Shown: piece by piece, positions 60,017 to 64,000 of the stretch
Position numbering within the stretch: position 1 is the stretch's first letter
How the letters are laid out: the number at the start of each line of letters is the position of its first letter
Source: Lathyrus oleraceus
Lineage: Eukaryota; Streptophyta; Magnoliopsida; Fabales; Fabaceae
Reading direction: 5' to 3'
DNA: 64,000 nt
Assembly (NCBI RefSeq): GCF_024323335.1
Contig: NC_066581.1
Location: forward strand, 38,642,699-38,706,698
Program-made: the position numbers and the translations under genes
The notes under the pieces: generated by a model
Databases searched by the model: none
What the model saw: the letters and a program-made list of their open reading frames with translations, nothing else
What the model was told of the DNA's origin: nothing

Positions 60017-61963
60017 ATGTCTTCTAAGTTGTCTTCTAATTATCCGTCTCTTTTAATTTCCAATCATAAAAGTTGTTATGTTTTTCTTGTTCTTATTTAT
60101 GTGTGCATTCTCATGTTTCTCCTTTCATTTAAGTATGAAATAGATGAAGTTCATGAGATCACAAAACCATCTTGGTTTGAATTTATAGTGAGTGATTTTC
60201 ATAGCAAAATGAAAATTAAGATAGGTTTAGTTAACATCGATCCAAGAGCAATGGATGAAAAACTAGACACAGTTAGATCGCAAGTAGATATTATACCCAT
60301 CATTTTCGATCGAGTTGATGAGAATTTAAGATGGAAAGATTTTTTTCCAGTATGGATTGACGAGGAAGAAAAAATGCATAAGCCCAAATGTCCAAATATA
60401 CCTATGCCAGCTTTTGAGAATTACAAAAATCTTGATGTTGTGGTGGCTAGGGTTCCATGTGGGGGGCCATCAATGGAGGAAGAAGGAATTAGAGATGTGT
60501 TTACGTTACAAGTGAATTTAGTGGTGGCTAATTTGGTTGTGGAAACTAAGTGGCTAGAAAAGTTGAAGAGTGATCATGGAAATATATATGTTGTTTTTAT
60601 TGGATCTTGTAGTCCCATGGTTGAGATTTTCAGATGTGATGATTTATTGATCCATCAAAGTGATTATTGGGTTTACAAACCTGATTTGAAGAAACTCAAA
60701 CATAAAACTCTTATGCCTGTTGGATCATGTCAGATTTCTCCGGGTAATGCAGAAACAGGTGCACATTATTTTGAATTTGAATCTTATGCATTCATAGAGA
60801 TTTGTTTTGTTTACTACTTTCCCAACATATTTGCTTACCAACTTTTATCTCATAAAGTTAGTTTCATCATTAATTTTCGAGATTTTATAATTGTGTGTGA
60901 ACTTTAGATGATTTATTATCATTTAATCAATATTTTTTTTAATCTTGCATATAACATGAGATGAATATAGTTGAGATTAAGGAAATAATTTTATAATTAA
61001 GTGTGCCTCATTATTGCAGGCAAAGAGATATGGCCGAGTTTTTTAACGCAATCACTGGGGAACAATAAGAGTACTATGCATATTCCAAAACTAGCTTATG
61101 TAACTATTCTTCACTCTTCAGAAAATTATGTTTGTGGTGCAATTGCTCTTGCACAAAGCATTATTTTATCTCATAAAAGTATAATTGATCCCATAGATCT
61201 TGTTCTTTTAGCCGATGATTCAATTGGTCCTGAATCCATTAGAGGTTTAAGAGCTGCAGGTTGGAAAATCACACGTATTCAACGTATCAGAAGTCCATTT
61301 GCCAACAAACATGCATATAATAGATGGAACTATAGTAAGCTACGTATATGGCAACTCACCATGTATGACAAAATAATTTTCATAGATTCTGATTTTTTAG
61401 TATTGAAGAATATTGATAATTTTTTTGCTTACCCTCAAATATCAGCTTCACCTAATAATAAAGTAATATTCAACTCTGGTTTGATTGTAGTTGAACCATC
61501 TCAATGCATGTTTGAGAACATGATGAATAAAACTTCTAAGGTTAAACCGTATAATGGAGGTGACCAAGGTTTCTTGAATGAAGTATTCACATGGTGGCAT
61601 AGGTTACCATCAAAATTAAACTACATGAAATCCTTTAGGAATATAGATGATTATAAGCATCAGATACCAGAAGATGTGTATGCTATACATTATTTGGGGG
61701 TGAAACCATGGATGTGTTATAGAGATTATGATTGTAATTGGGATTTGCAAGATCATCATGAATTTGCTAGTGACTCAGCTAACGAAGTTTGGTGGCAACT
61801 TTATGATAGTATGCCAACACATCTGCAATCATATTGTGCAATGACAAGAAAATCAAATGAAAATTTTGTGGCTAACAAAAATAAAGCAAGAAATGCTAGT
61901 CTTCCTGATGGACATTGGAGAACCGAGGTTAAGGATGCTAGAAAGATGGAATATTTAAATTAG
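60017..61963 (+). CDS. GT8 glycosyltransferase, GUX-type xylan glucuronosyltransferase
   Basis: A two-exon gene: exon 1 is 60017-60758, exon 2 is 61020-61963, giving 561 residues, close to the size of the shorter Arabidopsis GUX proteins (GUX4/5). GUX enzymes add glucuronic acid from UDP-glucuronate to xylan in the Golgi. The protein has a short cytosolic tail, one hydrophobic anchor (about residues 21-38, type II topology) and a lumenal domain. GT8 features are the DxD-type DSD at 370-372 (FIDSDFLVL), NSGLIVVEPS near 399, NGGDQGFLNEVF near 426 and HYLGVKPW at 471-478. The ATG at 60017 follows an A-rich run and is in frame with the anchor. No break is seen, so it is likely functional. The exact GUX member and activity are inferred. 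Confidence 0.88.
60759..61019 (+). other. Intron of the GUX-like gene
   Basis: 261 bp, AT-rich, starts GTGCAC and ends TTATTGCAG. Removal joins ACA G to GC AAA in frame (Thr-Gly-Lys), linking the N-terminal half to the GT8 catalytic domain. Confidence 0.88.
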
Positions 61964-61970
61964 AATAAGG

Positions 61971-62141
61971 TGATGTATATTAAATGTAATTCAAATTTAA
62001 GTTGTTTAGTTTCAGTTTCATTTGATTTACATTTGAGTTTGGCCTAGTGTAAATAGATTGAAAGTTAGTTACAATTGAATGTGAAAGAAGGAAATTTCAG
62101 TTAGTTAAGATTGAAAAGTTCTGTTACAGTTAGTTATGTTA

Positions 62142-62218
<77 letters not shown>

Positions 62219-62282
62219 TCTTTCAATCTTCACCATCTTCTTTTTCTTGTGCGCCAATGAAATTTCATTGTTAACTCCAACA
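61971..62282 (+). repeat. Copia LTR just downstream of the GUX-like gene
   Basis: The right end is firm: ...AACTCCAACA followed by a copia PBS. The left end (TGATGTATATTAAATG) is a best guess, only about 8 bp after the gene's stop codon. It includes a long (CT)n tract. The matching 3' LTR was not found. Confidence 0.6.
62148..62213. repeat. (CT)n microsatellite
   Basis: 66 bp of pure CT repeats inside the LTR. The Ser-Leu frame over it is not a gene. Confidence 0.98.
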
Positions 62283-62940
62283 ATTGGTATCCAGAGCTCC
62301 GTTTCGATTCTCAGAGAAACACGAGTGTACGTGAGGTATGTGATCGATTTTGTTCCTCAAACTCACATTGAATTGATGATCGAAATAGAAGAGAATCATA
62401 ATCTTGATTCTCAGGGATTGGGAAACATGAGTGTTGGTGAGAATTGAGCAATTTTGCACAAGAACAAAGATGAACGATATAAATCGTAGCTTGAATACAA
62501 AGCTTCCACTATTCAACAAAAAAATTAGGATTGATGGTCGATTCATATGCGTGTGTTTTTTGGCGCTTAAGATGTGCTTAAGCGTGTCAATAATGGTTAC
62601 ACACGAGTTGCAACAAACACAGTAAAAGTGCAAAAAAATGCACAACGTGAAATGAAGAAGAATGATTATAATGAATTGTCCTATATCCATTAGTGTGTGG
62701 ATATGAAGGTGTTTGAGAAGATTGCCGATTTGAGGAAGATGAAGGAGGAGAGGGATACACTTGTGTGGTGCTATGGCGGCAATGTATCGATGAAAAAAGT
62801 AAAGTTACAGTCCCTACATAAGCAATACGAGAATCTCATCACGAAAAACAATAAGAAGGTGTCTGATTACATTCCAGAGTGATTGTGGTCACGAGTGAGA
62901 TGAAGTCTTGTGGAGAAACTCTCTTGATAACGTGAAACTA
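62283..62940 (+). pseudogene. Copia PBS and decayed gag remnant
   Basis: A PBS-like ATTGGTATCCAGAGC (one extra C) follows the LTR. From an ATG at 62471 there are pieces of a copia gag: LNTKLPLFN, then after several stops and frame changes VFEKIADL, DTLVWCYGG and KKVKLQSLHKQYENL (62697-62880). It is too decayed to be functional. The rest of the element is not visible in the window. Confidence 0.75.
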
Positions 62941-64000
62941 TACCATTTATTTTACTCGATTCGCATGGATTTTAGTATGATTTTGTGTATGTTTTATTGT
63001 ATTATGCCGGTGTTGGTGCCTTGTTTCAGGTATTTGTTGATCCAAAACTCATGTGTGAGAAAGAAGTAAAGAAAAGAGAAGAAAAAGGGAAGAAAATGAG
63101 AAAATGTTGAAGTTTAAAAGTCATGGGCTTGTGGCGTTCGCCACGTCCCTTGCCATGTCATTTCAGAGTTTAAGTACCATGGCGTTCGCCATGGCCCTGT
63201 GGCGTTCGCCACGAACACGCAATGCTATTTTTCAGCCACTGCATAGAACATGGTCAATGAACTCCCTATTTTCTCTCCACCACTCCCACGCAATTATCCA
63301 AGGTTTTCATCGTGTAATTTGATTTTTAGTTTTAAGCAGAAACACTCTAAATAGTGATAGTTCTTCCACATCGGGAGGCTATTGCACCATTGTTCTTGTT
63401 TTTACTTTCACAAGTTGCTTGGATCAAGCATCCCGACATTGTTGTAATTTTCCAGTTATTAATTGTACTTGAAGAATCCTCCGAAGTTTAATCCAATTGC
63501 TAGTATTCATCAGGTTTTTTTTAATTGTTTAATTTTTTACTTTCTGCTTTAGTTTCCAATTCTGAATTTTGATTATGTTTATGTTTAAGAATTTCATGTG
63601 TATGATTAAGTTTAAAACCATGTTTGGGTAAACCTTCCAATATTGGTATGTAAGGATCGTCGTTCTGAAGGGATTCGGTAATAATTAATCATAATTTTTA
63701 TGAGTTATTTTTCTGGCTCTGGTGTCCAATACTAATTTAAAAAGGTTTTTGTACGAGAGTGAAAAGTCAATAAGGTTATAAATCAACAGAGCGAGAGTTT
63801 GAGATTTTAATTGGATAGTGGTTTCTAGGCATTAATCCTAAACACAACGAGAACGCTTTAGGATTAATTAGGATTTATCGATTTCCAAAAAGTACTTTTA
63901 ATTTAGGTGGATGAGCGAGAGCAAAACATTTTGGCTTAAGAGTATAGCCTGGGCCAAGACCACGAGAGTGTGAGGCGAAGTCTTTTAAATTGATATTTTC
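62941..64000 (+). other. LTR-like DNA, unclassified
   Basis: No coding region is supported. The style (repeated GGCGTTCGCC hairpins, then repeats of phrases like GAGCGAGAG and AGGATTAATTAGG) suggests LTR DNA of a Ty3/gypsy element, possibly Athila-like. I could not find clear ends, a PBS or a polypurine tract, so this is weak. Confidence 0.3.
63131..63212. repeat. Three short hairpins built on GGCGTTCGCC
   Basis: GTGGCG-TT-CGCCAC (63131-63144), CCATGGCG-TT-CGCCATGG (63177-63194) and GTGGCG-TT-CGCCAC (63199-63212). The arms are 6, 8 and 6 bp with a TT loop. Confidence 0.95.

Noticed and set aside
60017..61963. Two separate genes instead of one
   Set aside because: The first half lacks the GT8 catalytic domain and the second lacks the anchor; a GT...AG intron joins them in frame, giving the expected GUX length.
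62136..62447. Frame beginning with Leu-Ser repeats that could look like a signal peptide
   Set aside because: Product of the (CT)n tract within a copia LTR, running across the LTR/PBS boundary.

Overview
This window looks like plant nuclear DNA from a large, transposon-rich legume genome. The tribe Fabeae (pea, vetch, lentil, faba bean) is the best guess, because the dominant elements are Ogre-type Ty3/gypsy (Tat lineage) retrotransposons with LTRs of several kb, next to Sirevirus (SIRE/Maximus) Ty1/copia elements. The species is an inference; no marker gene settles it.

From 1 to about 42.8 kb there is one old Ogre element (Ogre-A, + strand) that other elements have split repeatedly. Its parts are a leader (1-419), an ORF1 remnant (420-885), a stray LTR end (886-1155), a protease-region remnant and intron (1156-1778), RT-RNase H (1779-3385), archaeal-type RNase H and integrase (22883-24017, 32124-32775, 34097-34176), a 3' UTR, a polypurine tract and a split 3' LTR (37606-38086, resuming at 41985). 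Four insertions interrupt it, each with TG...CA ends and a 5-bp target duplication: a complete 19.5-kb Ogre (Ogre-B, - strand, 3386-22882, CTTGG); a complete 8.1-kb Sirevirus with an unbroken 1562-residue gag-pol frame (SIRE-A, - strand, 24018-32123, AGGTT); a 1.3-kb copia solo LTR (32776-34096, CTTTG); and a 3.9-kb Ogre-type solo LTR (38087-41979, AATAC).

From about 42.8 to 47.6 kb lie inverted, truncated Ogre-type LTRs and the 3' UTR of a third Ogre (Ogre-C, - strand), including a 118-bp tandem array. A 10.1-kb Sirevirus (SIRE-B, + strand, 47614-57748, GTGCG/GTGTG) with a decayed gag-pol and a decayed env-like ORF sits inside it. From 57.7 to 60.0 kb the DNA is AT-rich with two long (AT)n tracts.

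The only host gene I recognise is a two-exon GT8 glycosyltransferase of the GUX (xylan glucuronosyltransferase) type at 60017-61963. It is followed closely by a copia LTR and gag remnant, then by LTR-like DNA that I could not classify.

Three observations matter most. First, the 3' UTRs of all three Ogre copies carry many degenerate copies of a motif complementary to the primer-binding site, so it resembles the 3' end of the primer tRNA. Second, there is a run of stem-loops just after the integrase stop in Ogre-A and Ogre-B, with compensating base changes. Third, the SIRE-A pol stop is in a UAG-CAA-CCA (CARYYA) read-through context and opens into an in-frame extension of about 90 codons. I found no CRISPR array, rRNA gene or tRNA gene.
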